Shown piece after piece: positions 17,637 to 26,738 of a stretch of 64,000 bases of DNA. Made by a program: the position numbers and the translations under genes. The DNA comes from Haladaptatus sp. DYF46 (GTDB taxonomy: Archaea; Halobacteriota; Halobacteria; Halobacteriales; Haladaptataceae). Each line of letters begins with the position of its first letter. Position 1 is the first letter of the stretch. The stretch covers positions 886,993 to 950,992 of the forward strand of contig NZ_JAJFAY010000002.1 in assembly GCF_021083305.1 (NCBI RefSeq), given 5' to 3'. The notes beneath the pieces were generated by a model, which ran no database searches, was not told the DNA's origin, and was given only the letters and a program-made list of their open reading frames with translations.

Positions 17637-19049
17637 ATGAGCAGCCCGGTACCGGAACTGAGTGCGCGTGCGACGGCCTGTGCGGACCGATTACGCGATG
17701 CGAACGAGGTCCTCCTCGCCTCGCACATCGACGCCGACGGCCTGACGAGCGCGGCCATCGCGTCCACGGCCCTCGAACGCGCCGGACTCCCCTTCGAGAC
17801 GGTGTTCTGCAAGCAACTCGATGTCGAGGCGCTCGCGGCAATCGCGGCGACCGAGTACGACACCGTCCTCTTCACCGACTTCGGGAGCGGCCAACTCGAC
17901 ATCATCGCCGACCACGAGTCTGCGGGCGACTTCGAACCCGTCATCGCGGACCACCACCAGCCAGCGGACGCGGACACCGAATTCCACCTCAACCCGCTCC
18001 TGTTCGGACTGGACGGCTCCTCGGAGCTTTCCGGGGCAGGTGCGAGTTACGTCCTCGCCCGAGCGCTCGAACCCGAAGCGGGTGACAATCGGGACCTCGC
18101 GGCCCTCGCCGTCGTCGGTGCGGTGGGTGACATGCAGATTTCGGACGGCGAACTCGTCGGCGCGAACACGGGCATCGTGGCGGAGGGAATCGACGCGGGC
18201 GTGGTCGAAACCGGGACCGACCTCGCGCTGTACGGCAAGCAGACGCGTCCGCTGCCGAAACTGCTGGAGTACGCGACGGACGTGTACATCCCCGGCATCT
18301 CGAACGACCAGAACGGCGTCCTCCGCTTCCTCAACGGCGTCGGCATCGATTTGAAGGAGGACGGCGACTGGCGTCGATGGGTCGATTTGACCGCCGACGA
18401 ACGCCAGACCGTCGCCAGCGCGCTCGTCAAACGCGCGATGCGGAAGGGCGTCTCGGCGAGCAAAATCGAGGGCCTGGTCGGCACCACCTACACGCTCGCC
18501 GCGGAACCGGAGGGAACCGAACTCCGCGACGTGAGCGAGTTCTCCACCCTGCTCAACGCGACGGCGCGCTACGAACGCGCCGACGTCGGCCTCGCGGTTT
18601 GCCTCGGCGACAGAGACGCCGCCCTGGAACGGGCGCGGACGCTCCTGACCAACCACCGGCGAAACCTCTCGGAGGCAATCAGTTGGGTCCAGTCCGAGGG
18701 TGTCACGAAGGAGGAAAACGTCCAGTGGTTCCACGCGGAAGACCGGGTGCGCGAAACCATCGTCGGCATCGTCGCGGGCATGGCCGTCGGCGCGAACGGC
18801 ATCGACCGAAACGTCCCGATTCTCGCCTTCGCGGAGAAGAACGACGACGAGGTCAAAGTCTCCGCACGCGGGACGCCCGCCCTCACTCGCAAGGGACTCG
18901 ACCTTTCGGTTGTGATGAAAACCGCCTCACAGGCCGTCGGCGGCGACGGCGGCGGGCACAACGTCGCGGCAGGTGCGACGGTGCCGAAAGGGAAGGAAGA
19001 AGAATTCATCCAACACGCCGACGAACTGGTCGGCGAGCAACTCGGCTAG
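17637..19049 (+). CDS. DHH-family phosphoesterase, archaeal RecJ-like
   Basis: A 470-residue protein. DHH domain: HIDADGLTSAAIASTALERA (motif I), VLFTDFGSGQLD (motif II), VIADHHQP (motif III DHH) and LAALAVVGAVGDMQ (motif IV). The C-terminal DHHA1 domain ends in GGDGGGHNVAAGATVP, the GGGH substrate-binding loop. Archaeal RecJ-like proteins are single-strand exonucleases or GINS/Cas-like replisome partners; which subgroup this one belongs to cannot be told from sequence reading alone. It is 27 bp after hemD. All metal ligands look intact. Confidence 0.9.
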   Translation: MSSPVPELSARATACADRLRDANEVLLASHIDADGLTSAAIASTALERAGLPFETVFCKQLDVEALAAIAATEYDTVLFTDFGSGQLDIIADHESAGDFEPVIADHHQPADADTEFHLNPLLFGLDGSSELSGAGASYVLARALEPEAGDNRDLAALAVVGAVGDMQISDGELVGANTGIVAEGIDAGVVETGTDLALYGKQTRPLPKLLEYATDVYIPGISNDQNGVLRFLNGVGIDLKEDGDWRRWVDLTADERQTVASALVKRAMRKGVSASKIEGLVGTTYTLAAEPEGTELRDVSEFSTLLNATARYERADVGLAVCLGDRDAALERARTLLTNHRRNLSEAISWVQSEGVTKEENVQWFHAEDRVRETIVGIVAGMAVGANGIDRNVPILAFAEKNDDEVKVSARGTPALTRKGLDLSVVMKTASQAVGGDGGGHNVAAGATVPKGKEEEFIQHADELVGEQLG

Positions 19050-19072
19050 GTTTTCGAACTCGATATCGGTGT

Positions 19073-19861
19073 TCAGTATTTCGCCGCCAACTCCTCGAAC
19101 CGTTCGAGGTCGTGGCCGTGCAACACGTCACAGTCGTGGACTCGTTCGAGTTCCTTCAGGGCGTACAGGCTGTCGCGCCACGCGCGTTCGCTCCACAGCA
19201 GACCGGGACCGAGCGGAACTTCGTCGGCGTAGTTCGCATCGACGTAACATTCGTCGCCCGCGATGAGAAGCGTTCCGTCGTCCGTGTCGATTCGTGCGCC
19301 GAGGACGCCGGGCGTGTGTCCCGGCAGGTGGAGGAGTTCGAATCCGTCGGCCATCGTGTGCCCGTCGCGGTGGACGATTTCCCAGTTCAAATCGCGGTCG
19401 AAATCCGAGGCGAGGTAGGCGATGGACCCGTCGTCCGTCTTCGCGGAGTAGTAGGCGAACTTCAGTTCCTCCTCGTGGACGTAGACCGGAACGTCACGGC
19501 CCTCGAACGCCCCGAGTTGACCCGCGTGGTCGAGGTGGAGGTGGCTCATCACGACGGCGTCGATGTCGTCGAGTTCGTATCCCGCATCCGCGAGGTCGTC
19601 TTCGAGGGCGTGTTCCTCGGCGTCGTAGGCTTCGAACGCGCCGTAGAGCGGGTCGGGCCAGTACTCCGCGGCGTTCGTGGGACAGCCAGTATCCCAGAGG
19701 AACGTTCCGGCGTCCGTTTCGACCACGGCGTTCCAGACGACGAAGTCGATGCGTTCGTGGTCGGGGTTCGGGTCCTCGGCGCTCGCCATCGAGTACCCGT
19801 CGATGACGTAGGCGGTGTCGGCGCGGACGCGGCCGCGGTCGATGAGCGTGACTTCGGGCAT
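19073..19861 (-). CDS. Metallo-beta-lactamase-fold hydrolase (AHL-lactonase-like)
   Basis: About 262 residues from ATG 19861 (MPEVTLIDRGRVRADTAYVI); an upstream GTG-type extension is not conserved. The zinc motif is SHLHLDHAG, with further ligands in LLHLPGHTPG, IAGDECYVD and LHGHDLE. VETDAGTFLWDTGCPTNA is typical of N-acyl-homoserine-lactonase-family proteins. Substrate unknown; many haloarchaeal members are probably generic lactonases. Convergent with the RecJ-like gene, 23 bp apart. Confidence 0.88.
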   Translation of the reverse strand: MPEVTLIDRGRVRADTAYVIDGYSMASAEDPNPDHERIDFVVWNAVVETDAGTFLWDTGCPTNAAEYWPDPLYGAFEAYDAEEHALEDDLADAGYELDDIDAVVMSHLHLDHAGQLGAFEGRDVPVYVHEEELKFAYYSAKTDDGSIAYLASDFDRDLNWEIVHRDGHTMADGFELLHLPGHTPGVLGARIDTDDGTLLIAGDECYVDANYADEVPLGPGLLWSERAWRDSLYALKELERVHDCDVLHGHDLERFEELAAKY

Positions 19862-19993
19862 ACATGGACGTTCGTCCGTTCGTACATAATCGCTCACGTT
19901 TTTACACCCTCGTCGCTACGGTTCCCCGTTTTCCGAGGGATTCGATGGGGTCGAATAGCCTCATTTTTACTTCTCCCTCCCCACGGTTCCGAC

Positions 19994-20323
19994 ATGACCG
20001 AGTTCGACGCCGAGAAATTCGAGGACAAGTACGTCCACTACTTCAACGAACTCCAGCGGGCGTACAAGAACGCCTTCAACCGCATGAACGACGAGTACGA
20101 CTCCGAACTGATTCACGCCATCGACCAGCAGGTGTTGAACGAGAGCGAACCGTTTTACGAAGGGGATGGCGAGTTCCGTATCGAACTCCCCGAAAACCCG
20201 GTCGATCGCGTGCAGGGCATCCTCGTGGACGACGAGAAACTCGAAGGGGTACTTTCGGCGTACGTGGACCAACTGGAGTACCAACTGGCCCGCGTGTTCG
20301 GATTCACTTCGAGCGAGAACTGA
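19994..20323 (+). CDS. Conserved haloarchaeal protein (DUF5783-like)
   Basis: A 109-residue acidic protein starting MTEFDAEKFEDKYVHYFNEL, with ATG 19994 placed 27-30 nt after a TTTTTACT box. The sequence (AYKNAFNRMNDEYDSELIHA, VLNESEPFYEGDGEFRIELP) is of a family I associate with DUF5783, restricted to Halobacteria. Mostly helical, no cysteine or membrane segment. Function unknown. It sits in front of the NifU-like gene, 128 bp away. Confidence 0.75.
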   Translation: MTEFDAEKFEDKYVHYFNELQRAYKNAFNRMNDEYDSELIHAIDQQVLNESEPFYEGDGEFRIELPENPVDRVQGILVDDEKLEGVLSAYVDQLEYQLARVFGFTSSEN

Positions 20324-20451
20324 CCGTAAGGGGCGGTTCGGTCGTCGTTTTCGGAAACTGCCGAAATAGTGCCGATCAGCGGCGATTCGTGCCGGATTTC
20401 GCCCGTGAGACAGTGGAAAGGCCTAAGGAGGCTGGCACCATACCCCGATAC

Positions 20452-20811
20452 ATGAGCACAGAAACTCAGGAAGACGGAGACGACCTCGAAGAGCGGGTCA
20501 GCAACTTCCTGCGCCGTAACTTCCCGCAGATTCAGATGCACGGCGGGAGTGCTGCAATCCAGCAGATCGACCGCGAAACCGGCGAAGTCACCATCATGCT
20601 GGGCGGCGCATGCAGCGGCTGTGGCATCTCCCCGATGACGATTCAGGCCATCAAAAGCCGAATGGTCAAGGAGATTCCCGAAATCAACAAGGTCATCGCC
20701 GAAACCGGCATGGGCGGCGACGGCGGAATGGGCGGCGGCATGAGTCCGTCCTTCCCCGGCGAGTCGAGCGGCGACGGTGACGACGACGAAGGACCCCAAG
20801 CTCCCTTCTAA
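20452..20811 (+). CDS. NifU C-terminal-domain iron-sulfur scaffold protein
   Basis: A 119-residue protein. Residues about 10-75 form the NifU C-terminal domain: LEERVSNFLRRNFPQIQMHG, GEVTIMLGGACSGCGISPMT with the C-x2-C cluster ligands. The tail is rich in Gly, Met and acidic residues (GMGGDGGMGGGMSPSFPGES). Such proteins carry a transient Fe4S4 cluster and deliver it to target enzymes. ATG 20452 follows CTAAGGAGG at a distance of about 18 nt. A T-rich run just after the stop (20818-20830) may end the transcript. Confidence 0.9.
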   Translation: MSTETQEDGDDLEERVSNFLRRNFPQIQMHGGSAAIQQIDRETGEVTIMLGGACSGCGISPMTIQAIKSRMVKEIPEINKVIAETGMGGDGGMGGGMSPSFPGESSGDGDDDEGPQAPF

Positions 20812-20892
20812 CGGTTGTATTTTTAGTTTTCGGCCGATTCCAGGGCCTGAATCACGATATTTATCCCACCGGACGGTGTAGCAGGCGACAGT

Positions 20893-22395
20893 ATGACGAA
20901 CGACGACGCCGCGGCGCAAAACGTCGTATTCGTTGTGATGGATACGGTTCGGAAGGACCACCTCTCCGTCTACGGATACGACCGCCCGACGACGCCGGGC
21001 CTCGAACGGTTCGCCGAGGAAGCGACCGTCTTCGAGCAAGCGGTTTCTCCCGCTCCTTGGACCCTACCGGTGCACGCCTCCCTGTTCACTGGAATGTATC
21101 CCAGCGAACACGGTGCGAGCCAAGAAAACCCGTATCTGGAGGGTGCGACGACGCTCGCACAGACCCTCTCCGCCGCCGGGTACGACACCTCGTGTTACTC
21201 CTCTAACGCGTGGATTACGCCGTACACGCACCTGACGGACGGCTTCGACGATCAGGACAACTTCTTCGAAGTGATGCCGGGGGACTTCCTCTCGGGGCCG
21301 ATGGCGAAGGCGTGGAAGACGATGAACGACAACGAGTCGCTCCGGAAAGTAGCCGACAAACTGGTCAGCCTCGGCAACGTCGCCCACGAGTACCTCGCCA
21401 GCGGCGAGGGCGCGGATTCGAAGACGCCGCAGGTCATCGACCAGACCATCGAGTTCATCGACGACTCGGACGGGCCGTACTTCTCGTTCATCAACCTGAT
21501 GGACGCTCACCTGCCGTACCACCCGCCGAAGGAGTACCGCAAGGAGTTCGCCCCGAACGTCGATTCGACCAAGGTGTGCCAGAACTCGAAGGAGTACAAC
21601 TGCGGCGCACGCGACATCAGCGACAAGGAATGGGGCGCGATCGGTGGGCTGTACGACGCCGAAATCCGCCACATCGACGACCAACTCCAGCGACTGTTCA
21701 CGTGGATGCGGGAGAACGACGAGTGGGACGACACGATGGTCGTCATCTGCGCCGATCACGGCGAACTGCACGGCGAACACGACCTGTACGGCCACGAGTT
21801 CTGTATCTACGACCCGCTGGTCAACGTCCCGCTGATGGTCAAACACCCCGAGATGGACCCCGGCGTGAGCGACGAACAGGTCGAACTCATCGACCTCTAT
21901 CACACCGTTCTCGACCACACGGGCGTCTCGGGGTCGGATTCGACCCGCCCGCTCGAAGAGGCGCGGTCGCTCCTCAACGCGGATTACCGCGCGTTCGCGG
22001 ACGACGTCCCCGGCGACGGCGAGTGTGCCTTCGTGGAGTACTACCGACCCGTGGTCGAACTGAAACAACTGGAAGAGAAGGCAAAGGGTGCGAACATCAC
22101 GCTGGACGAGAACTCGCGATTTTACTCGCGGATGCGTGCGGCCCGCAGACCCGACGCGAAGTACATCCGGAACGAGCGTATCGAGGACGAGTTCTACCAT
22201 CTGGACGACGACCCTGACGAACTGAACGATGTCAAGGGCGAGGGAAGCGAGGAAGAGATCGAACTCGAAGCCGCCCTCTCCGCGTTCGAGGAGACGGTCG
22301 GCGGCGAGTGGAAGGAGGTCTCCGACGACGACGTCCTCGGCGATATGAGCGACGACGCGAAGGACCGACTCCAAGACCTCGGTTACATCGACTAG
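20893..22395 (+). CDS. Sulfatase-like alkaline-phosphatase-superfamily hydrolase
   Basis: A 500-residue protein. Metal-site motifs NVVFVVMDTVRKDHLSVYGY (Asp) and ICADHGELHGEHDLYGHEFC (Asp-His), and FSFINLMDAHLPYHPP, place it in the sulfatase/alkaline-phosphatase superfamily. The nucleophile position reads PWTLPVHASLFTG: true sulfatases need Cys/Ser-x-Pro-x-Arg for formylglycine, here Thr-Leu-Pro-Val-His. A threonine nucleophile is typical of phosphoglycerol-transferase and related branches, so sulfate-ester cleavage is unlikely. No signal peptide. The next gene, a flippase-like membrane protein, starts 1 nt after this stop, suggesting an envelope lipid or glycan role. A TATTTATC box lies 30 nt before the ATG. 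Confidence 0.85.
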   Translation: MTNDDAAAQNVVFVVMDTVRKDHLSVYGYDRPTTPGLERFAEEATVFEQAVSPAPWTLPVHASLFTGMYPSEHGASQENPYLEGATTLAQTLSAAGYDTSCYSSNAWITPYTHLTDGFDDQDNFFEVMPGDFLSGPMAKAWKTMNDNESLRKVADKLVSLGNVAHEYLASGEGADSKTPQVIDQTIEFIDDSDGPYFSFINLMDAHLPYHPPKEYRKEFAPNVDSTKVCQNSKEYNCGARDISDKEWGAIGGLYDAEIRHIDDQLQRLFTWMRENDEWDDTMVVICADHGELHGEHDLYGHEFCIYDPLVNVPLMVKHPEMDPGVSDEQVELIDLYHTVLDHTGVSGSDSTRPLEEARSLLNADYRAFADDVPGDGECAFVEYYRPVVELKQLEEKAKGANITLDENSRFYSRMRAARRPDAKYIRNERIEDEFYHLDDDPDELNDVKGEGSEEEIELEAALSAFEETVGGEWKEVSDDDVLGDMSDDAKDRLQDLGYID

Positions 22396-22396
22396 C

Positions 22397-23446
22397 GTGC
22401 CCGACGAGTCGGCATCGGACGGCGGGGAGGCGCTGTCCGCAGGACTGTCGGAGCGGTTGGGGACCGGGAAGCTACTGCTCGGGTTCGTCGTCGCGGTGGT
22501 CCTCATCTACCTCCTCGTCGTCGCCTCCGGATGGCGGCGGGTGCTCCACACGTTGGCGGGCACGGATTACACGTGGGTGTGGATAGCCTGCATCTCGACG
22601 TTCATCGGCCTCGCCGCGTGGGGCAAAGCGTGGCAAATCGTCCTCGCAGTCCTCGACATCGAGGTGGAGTTCAGACGACTCGTCGTCACGTACCTCGCGG
22701 CGACGTTCGCCAACTACGTCACCCCGTTAGGACAGGCGGGCGGCGAACCGTTCATCGCCTACATCCTCTCGCGGGACACGGAAGCGAACTACGAGGATAG
22801 CCTCGCGAGCGTCGTGACGGCGGACCTGCTCAACCTCCTGCCGTTTTTCAACTTCGCGGCGCTCGGGTTGAGCTACCTGCTCATTCGCGCGTCGCTCCCC
22901 GACAACGCGAAGACCCTCGCACAGGGACTCGTCGTGCTGGCGTTCGGCGTTCCGGCGATCGCCTACATCGGCTGGCGATATCGACAGCGCGTCGAGGACC
23001 TCGTAATTCGGCTCGCGGAACCCATCGCGAGTCGAACGTCTCGAATCTCGGTCGAGGGGGTTCGACAACGTATCGACCGGTTTTACCGTTCGCTGGAGCG
23101 CATCGCCAGCGAACCGCGAGAACTGCTGTTCGCGCTCGTCTTCTCGTACACCGGGTGGGTGTTCTTCGCCTTGCCCCTCTACTTCGCGGGACGGGCGCTC
23201 GGACTGCCGCTCCCGCTGGTGCTCGTGCTCTTCATCGTTCCGGCGAGCACGTTGGCCGGACTGACGCCGACACCGGGCGGACTGGCGGGCGTGGAAGCCG
23301 CGCTTACCGTCCTCATCGTCGCGCTCGTTCCGGCGATTCCGTGGAGTTCGGGTGTGGCCGCCGCCATCATCTACCGCGTGGCGAGTTACTGGTTCGTCCT
23401 CCTCATCGGCGGCATCGCGTCGCTGTTCGTGATCATGCGGTCGTGA
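22397..23446 (+). CDS. Flippase-like (LPG-synthase TM / UPF0104) membrane protein
   Basis: A 349-residue protein with a GTG start one base after the upstream stop. About eight hydrophobic segments, with the family landmarks YLAATFANYVTPLGQAGGEP, RFYRSLERI and PASTLAGLTPTPGGLAGVEA (the conserved P-x-P-G-G-x-G-x-x-E). This family includes the transmembrane half of lysylphosphatidylglycerol synthases and haloarchaeal AglD-type or flippase-like proteins, which move or modify lipid-linked substrates. Tight coupling with the sulfatase-like gene suggests both act on one envelope lipid or polymer (inference). Confidence 0.88.
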   Translation: MPDESASDGGEALSAGLSERLGTGKLLLGFVVAVVLIYLLVVASGWRRVLHTLAGTDYTWVWIACISTFIGLAAWGKAWQIVLAVLDIEVEFRRLVVTYLAATFANYVTPLGQAGGEPFIAYILSRDTEANYEDSLASVVTADLLNLLPFFNFAALGLSYLLIRASLPDNAKTLAQGLVVLAFGVPAIAYIGWRYRQRVEDLVIRLAEPIASRTSRISVEGVRQRIDRFYRSLERIASEPRELLFALVFSYTGWVFFALPLYFAGRALGLPLPLVLVLFIVPASTLAGLTPTPGGLAGVEAALTVLIVALVPAIPWSSGVAAAIIYRVASYWFVLLIGGIASLFVIMRS

Positions 23447-23494
23447 CCGCTTCCGCCGTCACATTTCGTTCTCCTGTTTTCACTTCACCTGTTT

Positions 23495-24385
23495 TCACTT
23501 CTCCCCTTCCCACGTCCGTACCAGTCCCGCGAGCGTCCGGTTGACGGGCGTTTCGATACCGCGTTCTTCGCCGCGAGCGACGACGTAGCCGTTTATCGCG
23601 TCGATTTCGGTCCGGCATCCCGCCTCGACGTCTTGGCGCATCGAGGAGGTGTTCGCCGCCGTCGCGTCGGCGACGTCCCGCATCGCCGCGACTGCGTCCG
23701 AATCGCTCAGGGAAACGCCCTCCGCACGAGCGACGGTGGCCGTCTCTCGGGCCGCCGCCGCGGCGAGTTCCGAGCCATCGCCGGTGAGGAGCGCGCCGTT
23801 CGCTACCCGTGCGAGTGCGGTGGTCGGGTTGATGCCCGCATTGACGGCGAGTTTTTCCCACAAGCGTCGCGGCATGTCGTCGGCCACCGTCGTCTTTATT
23901 CCGGCGGCGGAAAACGCCTCGCCGATGCGAGCGGCCAGCACGGAGCGTCCGCCGTCGCGCCCACCCAGAACGACTTCCCCGATGCCCGTACACTCCACCC
24001 GTCCGGGTTCGGTCAGTACCGCGCCGTAGGTCGCGGTTCCGGCGAGGACGGGACAGTCGAGGTGGGAAGCGAGTCGCTCCTCGTTTCCCATCCCGTTCTG
24101 GAGGGACAGCACGCCGTCGAACTCCCCGGTCCCCAACTGCCGGGCGGCGGTATCGGTGTGGAAGGATTTCACCGTCACGATGGCACAGTCCGCGCGGAGT
24201 TCCGTCCCGTCGGTGGTCGCGTCCAAATGCACGTGAAAGTCGAACTCGCCCCCGACCGACAGTCCGGAGTCGAGGACCGCGCTGGCGTGGGGGTCGCGGG
24301 CGACGAGCGTGACTGCGTGCTCACGGGCGAGCAGGCCCCCGACTAACGTTCCGAGGCTTCCCGCGCCGAACACGACGATGTTCAT
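23495..24385 (-). CDS. panE: 2-dehydropantoate 2-reductase
   Basis: A 296-residue protein with N-terminal NADP Rossmann motif VVFGAGSLGTLVGGLLAREH, ketopantoate-reductase signatures VTVKSFHTDTAARQL and LQNGMGNEERLASHL, catalytic Lys region RRLWEKLAVNAGINPTTALA and the C-terminal SSMRQDVEAGCRTEIDAING (Glu ligand). It reduces ketopantoate to pantoate for coenzyme A synthesis. Length and motifs are complete. Convergent with the flippase-like gene. Confidence 0.93.
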   Translation of the reverse strand: MNIVVFGAGSLGTLVGGLLAREHAVTLVARDPHASAVLDSGLSVGGEFDFHVHLDATTDGTELRADCAIVTVKSFHTDTAARQLGTGEFDGVLSLQNGMGNEERLASHLDCPVLAGTATYGAVLTEPGRVECTGIGEVVLGGRDGGRSVLAARIGEAFSAAGIKTTVADDMPRRLWEKLAVNAGINPTTALARVANGALLTGDGSELAAAAARETATVARAEGVSLSDSDAVAAMRDVADATAANTSSMRQDVEAGCRTEIDAINGYVVARGEERGIETPVNRTLAGLVRTWEGEK

Positions 24386-24452
24386 ACCCGACCGAGGCGT
24401 TCGGGGGTGAAAAAGTGAGTCGTCCGCCGTTTCCGCTCAGTCTTCCGTCCTC

Positions 24453-24776
24453 TCAATCTTCCGTCCAGTAGTAGAGGTCCTCTTTCCGCACGCCGCAGTT
24501 GGGACAGGTGTCCGGGAGTTCGTCGTCCAAGTCGCCCATCTCACCGCAGTTCGAACAGCGCCACATCAGTTCGGCTTCGCCGAGTTCGTGGCCCGCTCGG
24601 GCGTGTTCGACGGACAGCGCCTCGAACCCTTCGCGCATGGTGACGTAGAACCCGGCGTCGTCGAAGCCACGGATGCTCCCGAGTTTGTTTCCCTCGTCGT
24701 CGTAGACGGCCAATCCGAGTTCGAGTTTTTCCATGTCCACGTCCGCGTCCGGCGTCTCTCCTGAATCACTCACCAT
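24453..24776 (-). CDS. Rubredoxin-like zinc-ribbon protein (DUF7130-like)
   Basis: A 107-residue protein from ATG 24776. The N-terminal half (KLELGLAVYDDEGNKLGSIR) is a PRC-barrel-like strand set. The C-terminal 45 residues contain WRCSNCGEMG and CPNCGVRKEDLYYW, two C-x2-C knuckles as in rubredoxin or zinc ribbons. The combination matches a haloarchaeal family I associate with DUF7130. Possibly a small electron carrier or a zinc protein. The longer upstream frame (to 25277) is a shadow of the opposite-strand gene. Confidence 0.75.
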   Translation of the reverse strand: MVSDSGETPDADVDMEKLELGLAVYDDEGNKLGSIRGFDDAGFYVTMREGFEALSVEHARAGHELGEAELMWRCSNCGEMGDLDDELPDTCPNCGVRKEDLYYWTED

Positions 24777-24932
24777 GGCGGAACGTACTGCGCTCAGCAT
24801 CTTAAACCCGACCGCCGTCTTGTGCTTTGCTGGCGTGTTTTCCTTCCCGCCCCGTTTTAAACTACCCTTGAATGTGCAACCGTGGAACTCAGGCGGATAT
24901 GGGTTGAATAAACGACAACCACTAGATAATAC

Positions 24933-25244
24933 ATGTTGCAGAACGAAACCGATCCGAAACGCGGGCAGGTGACGACGAACCATCAGACGATAACGCAGTG
25001 GGTGGAGCAACACGGCGGTCGTCCGGCAACGGCCGAAGCGAGCGACCACAGCGTCGGCTATCTTCGAATCAAGTTCCCCGATATGGACGAGGCGGACGAG
25101 TTGGCGACCGTTAGCTGGCGCGAGTGGCTGAACGAGTTCGAGGCCGAAGAACTCGCGTTCGTCTACCGCGACCGAGCGGAACAGGACGACCTGAGTGTGG
25201 TGTACAAACTCGTCGACCGGACGACGGCCGCCGAACACACATAA
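24933..25244 (+). CDS. Conserved hypothetical haloarchaeal protein
   Basis: A 103-residue protein starting MLQNETDPKRGQVTTNHQTI. The central part TQWVEQHGGRPATAEASDHS, then GYLRIKFPDMDEADELATVS, suggests a small alpha/beta fold. No catalytic motif, cysteine or membrane segment. Not recognised as a named family, but codon use and acidity fit a real gene. It lies between the divergent zinc-ribbon gene and pheA. Confidence 0.6.
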   Translation: MLQNETDPKRGQVTTNHQTITQWVEQHGGRPATAEASDHSVGYLRIKFPDMDEADELATVSWREWLNEFEAEELAFVYRDRAEQDDLSVVYKLVDRTTAAEHT

Positions 25245-25292
25245 TCCACCGTTCCCGACGGGCTTTTTGCCTCCCACCCGAAATCACCCGGC

Positions 25293-26099
25293 ATGCAAGC
25301 AGTTACCCTCGGACCGGCCGGCACGTACTCGCATCGGGCCGCGAGCGCAGTCGCGGACGAAGTCGAGTTTCGCGAGTCCGTCACTGGAATCGTCGAAGCC
25401 GTCGCCGACGGCGACTTTCCTCGCGGCGTCGTCCCCATCGAAAACAGCATCGAGGGGAGCGTCACGGCGACGTTGGACGCGCTCGCCGGCAACGACGTCG
25501 CGGTGGTCAGCGAACTCGTCACACCGATTCGACACGCCCTGATGGCACAGAGCGCGGAGTTCGATACCGTCGCCAGCCACGCACAGGCGCTCGCCCAGTG
25601 TCGGTCGTACCTCGAAACCGAGTACCCCGACGCGAAACGCGAGGCGGTGACGAGTACCGCCCGCGGCGTCGAACACGCCCGAACCGATTCGTCCGTGGCG
25701 GCGATCGCACACCCCGACAACGCGGAGGAGTTGGAAATCCTCGCCGAGGACATCCAAGAGCGCACCTCGAACGCGACTCGATTCTTCGTCGTCGCGCCCG
25801 CCGACGAACGCTCGCGTGCGGGCGGGAAATCGTCGCTGGTCGTCTATCCCGGCGCGAACTATCCCGGCCTCCTGCTCTCGCTCCTCGAACCGTTCGCGGA
25901 CCGCGCCATCAACCTCACCCGCGTTGAGTCGCGCCCCAGCGGCGAACGGCTCGGCGACTACGTGTTTCACCTCGATTTCGAGGCGGGCCTGTACGAGGAG
26001 CGCGCGGAGGAAGCCCTCGAAGAAGTCGAAGCGCTCGCCGAAAACGGCTGGGTGAACCGGCTCGGTTCCTACGACACCCAACACGTCCTCGACGGCTGA
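25293..26099 (+). CDS. pheA: Prephenate dehydratase
   Basis: A 268-residue stand-alone enzyme (no chorismate mutase domain), converting prephenate to phenylpyruvate. Motifs: LGPAGTYSHRAASAVADEVE, VVPIENSIEGSVTATLDALA, NATRFFVVAP (the catalytic TRF), and a C-terminal ACT domain with LTRVESRPSGERLGDYVFHL (ESRP, phenylalanine feedback site). ATG 25293 follows a CTTTTTG box by about 27 nt, so the message is probably leaderless. Confidence 0.95.
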   Translation: MQAVTLGPAGTYSHRAASAVADEVEFRESVTGIVEAVADGDFPRGVVPIENSIEGSVTATLDALAGNDVAVVSELVTPIRHALMAQSAEFDTVASHAQALAQCRSYLETEYPDAKREAVTSTARGVEHARTDSSVAAIAHPDNAEELEILAEDIQERTSNATRFFVVAPADERSRAGGKSSLVVYPGANYPGLLLSLLEPFADRAINLTRVESRPSGERLGDYVFHLDFEAGLYEERAEEALEEVEALAENGWVNRLGSYDTQHVLDG

Positions 26100-26206
26100 G
26101 AGCGACCCGACAGTCGGCTCACGCCGATGTGTCGACGTGTCCCCGTGGTGTCGCTCGGCGTGAATTTTTAAGCGGTAGCGCGTCGAACGTTCGATGAGGC
26201 GATACA

Positions 26207-26644
26207 ATGGCCGGACGACGAAATCCTTTCGACGAAATCGAGGAACTGTTCGAACGAATGGGCCGCCAGTTCGAGGACATGGGCGACCAGTTCGGCTCCC
26301 GAGGGGCGGGTTGGCAACACGGCAGTATGTCACTCGACGTCGCGGATCATGACGACGAACTCGTCGTCACCGCCGACCTACCGGGGTTCGAGAAGGACGA
26401 CATCGACATCTCGCTTCGCGGCGAACGACTGCGCATCTCGGCCGAGAGCCGAGCCGAAACGGAGGCGGAGGACGAAGAGTACCTTCGACGCGAACGTCGC
26501 CAGCAGTCGATGAGCCGAACGCTGACGCTCCCGGAAGCGGTGGACGAGTCGGGCGTCTCGGCGGAGTACCGAAACGGCGTGTTGACCGTGACGCTCCCGA
26601 AAGCGAGCGGCGGCGACGACGCACACGACATCGAGGTCAACTGA
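26207..26644 (+). CDS. Hsp20/alpha-crystallin small heat-shock protein
   Basis: A 145-residue protein. N-terminal region with FDEIEELFERMGRQFEDMGD (amphipathic helix), then the alpha-crystallin domain from about residue 45 (SLDVADHDDELVVTADLPGF, DDIDISLRGERLRISAES) to the conserved YRNGVLTVTLPKA (A-x-x-x-n-GVL motif). It holds unfolding proteins as an ATP-independent chaperone. A TTTTTAAG box at 26164 and a CGAACGTTCG palindrome at 26187-26196 lie upstream; the palindrome sits near the expected transcription start and could be an operator. Confidence 0.92.
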   Translation: MAGRRNPFDEIEELFERMGRQFEDMGDQFGSRGAGWQHGSMSLDVADHDDELVVTADLPGFEKDDIDISLRGERLRISAESRAETEAEDEEYLRRERRQQSMSRTLTLPEAVDESGVSAEYRNGVLTVTLPKASGGDDAHDIEVN

Positions 26645-26738
26645 CGGTCCGCCACTCTCGGAAACAGTAGACGTATCGTAAACGGCGGGACTTACAGCAA
26701 CCACAACTCCCTTGCTATCTCGCCGGTAATCGGGGTGT

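Noticed and set aside
18377..19993. Long plus-strand frame leading into the gene at 19994
   Set aside because: It crosses the RecJ-like gene in another frame and the antisense of the MBL hydrolase; only the final 109 residues are a real gene.
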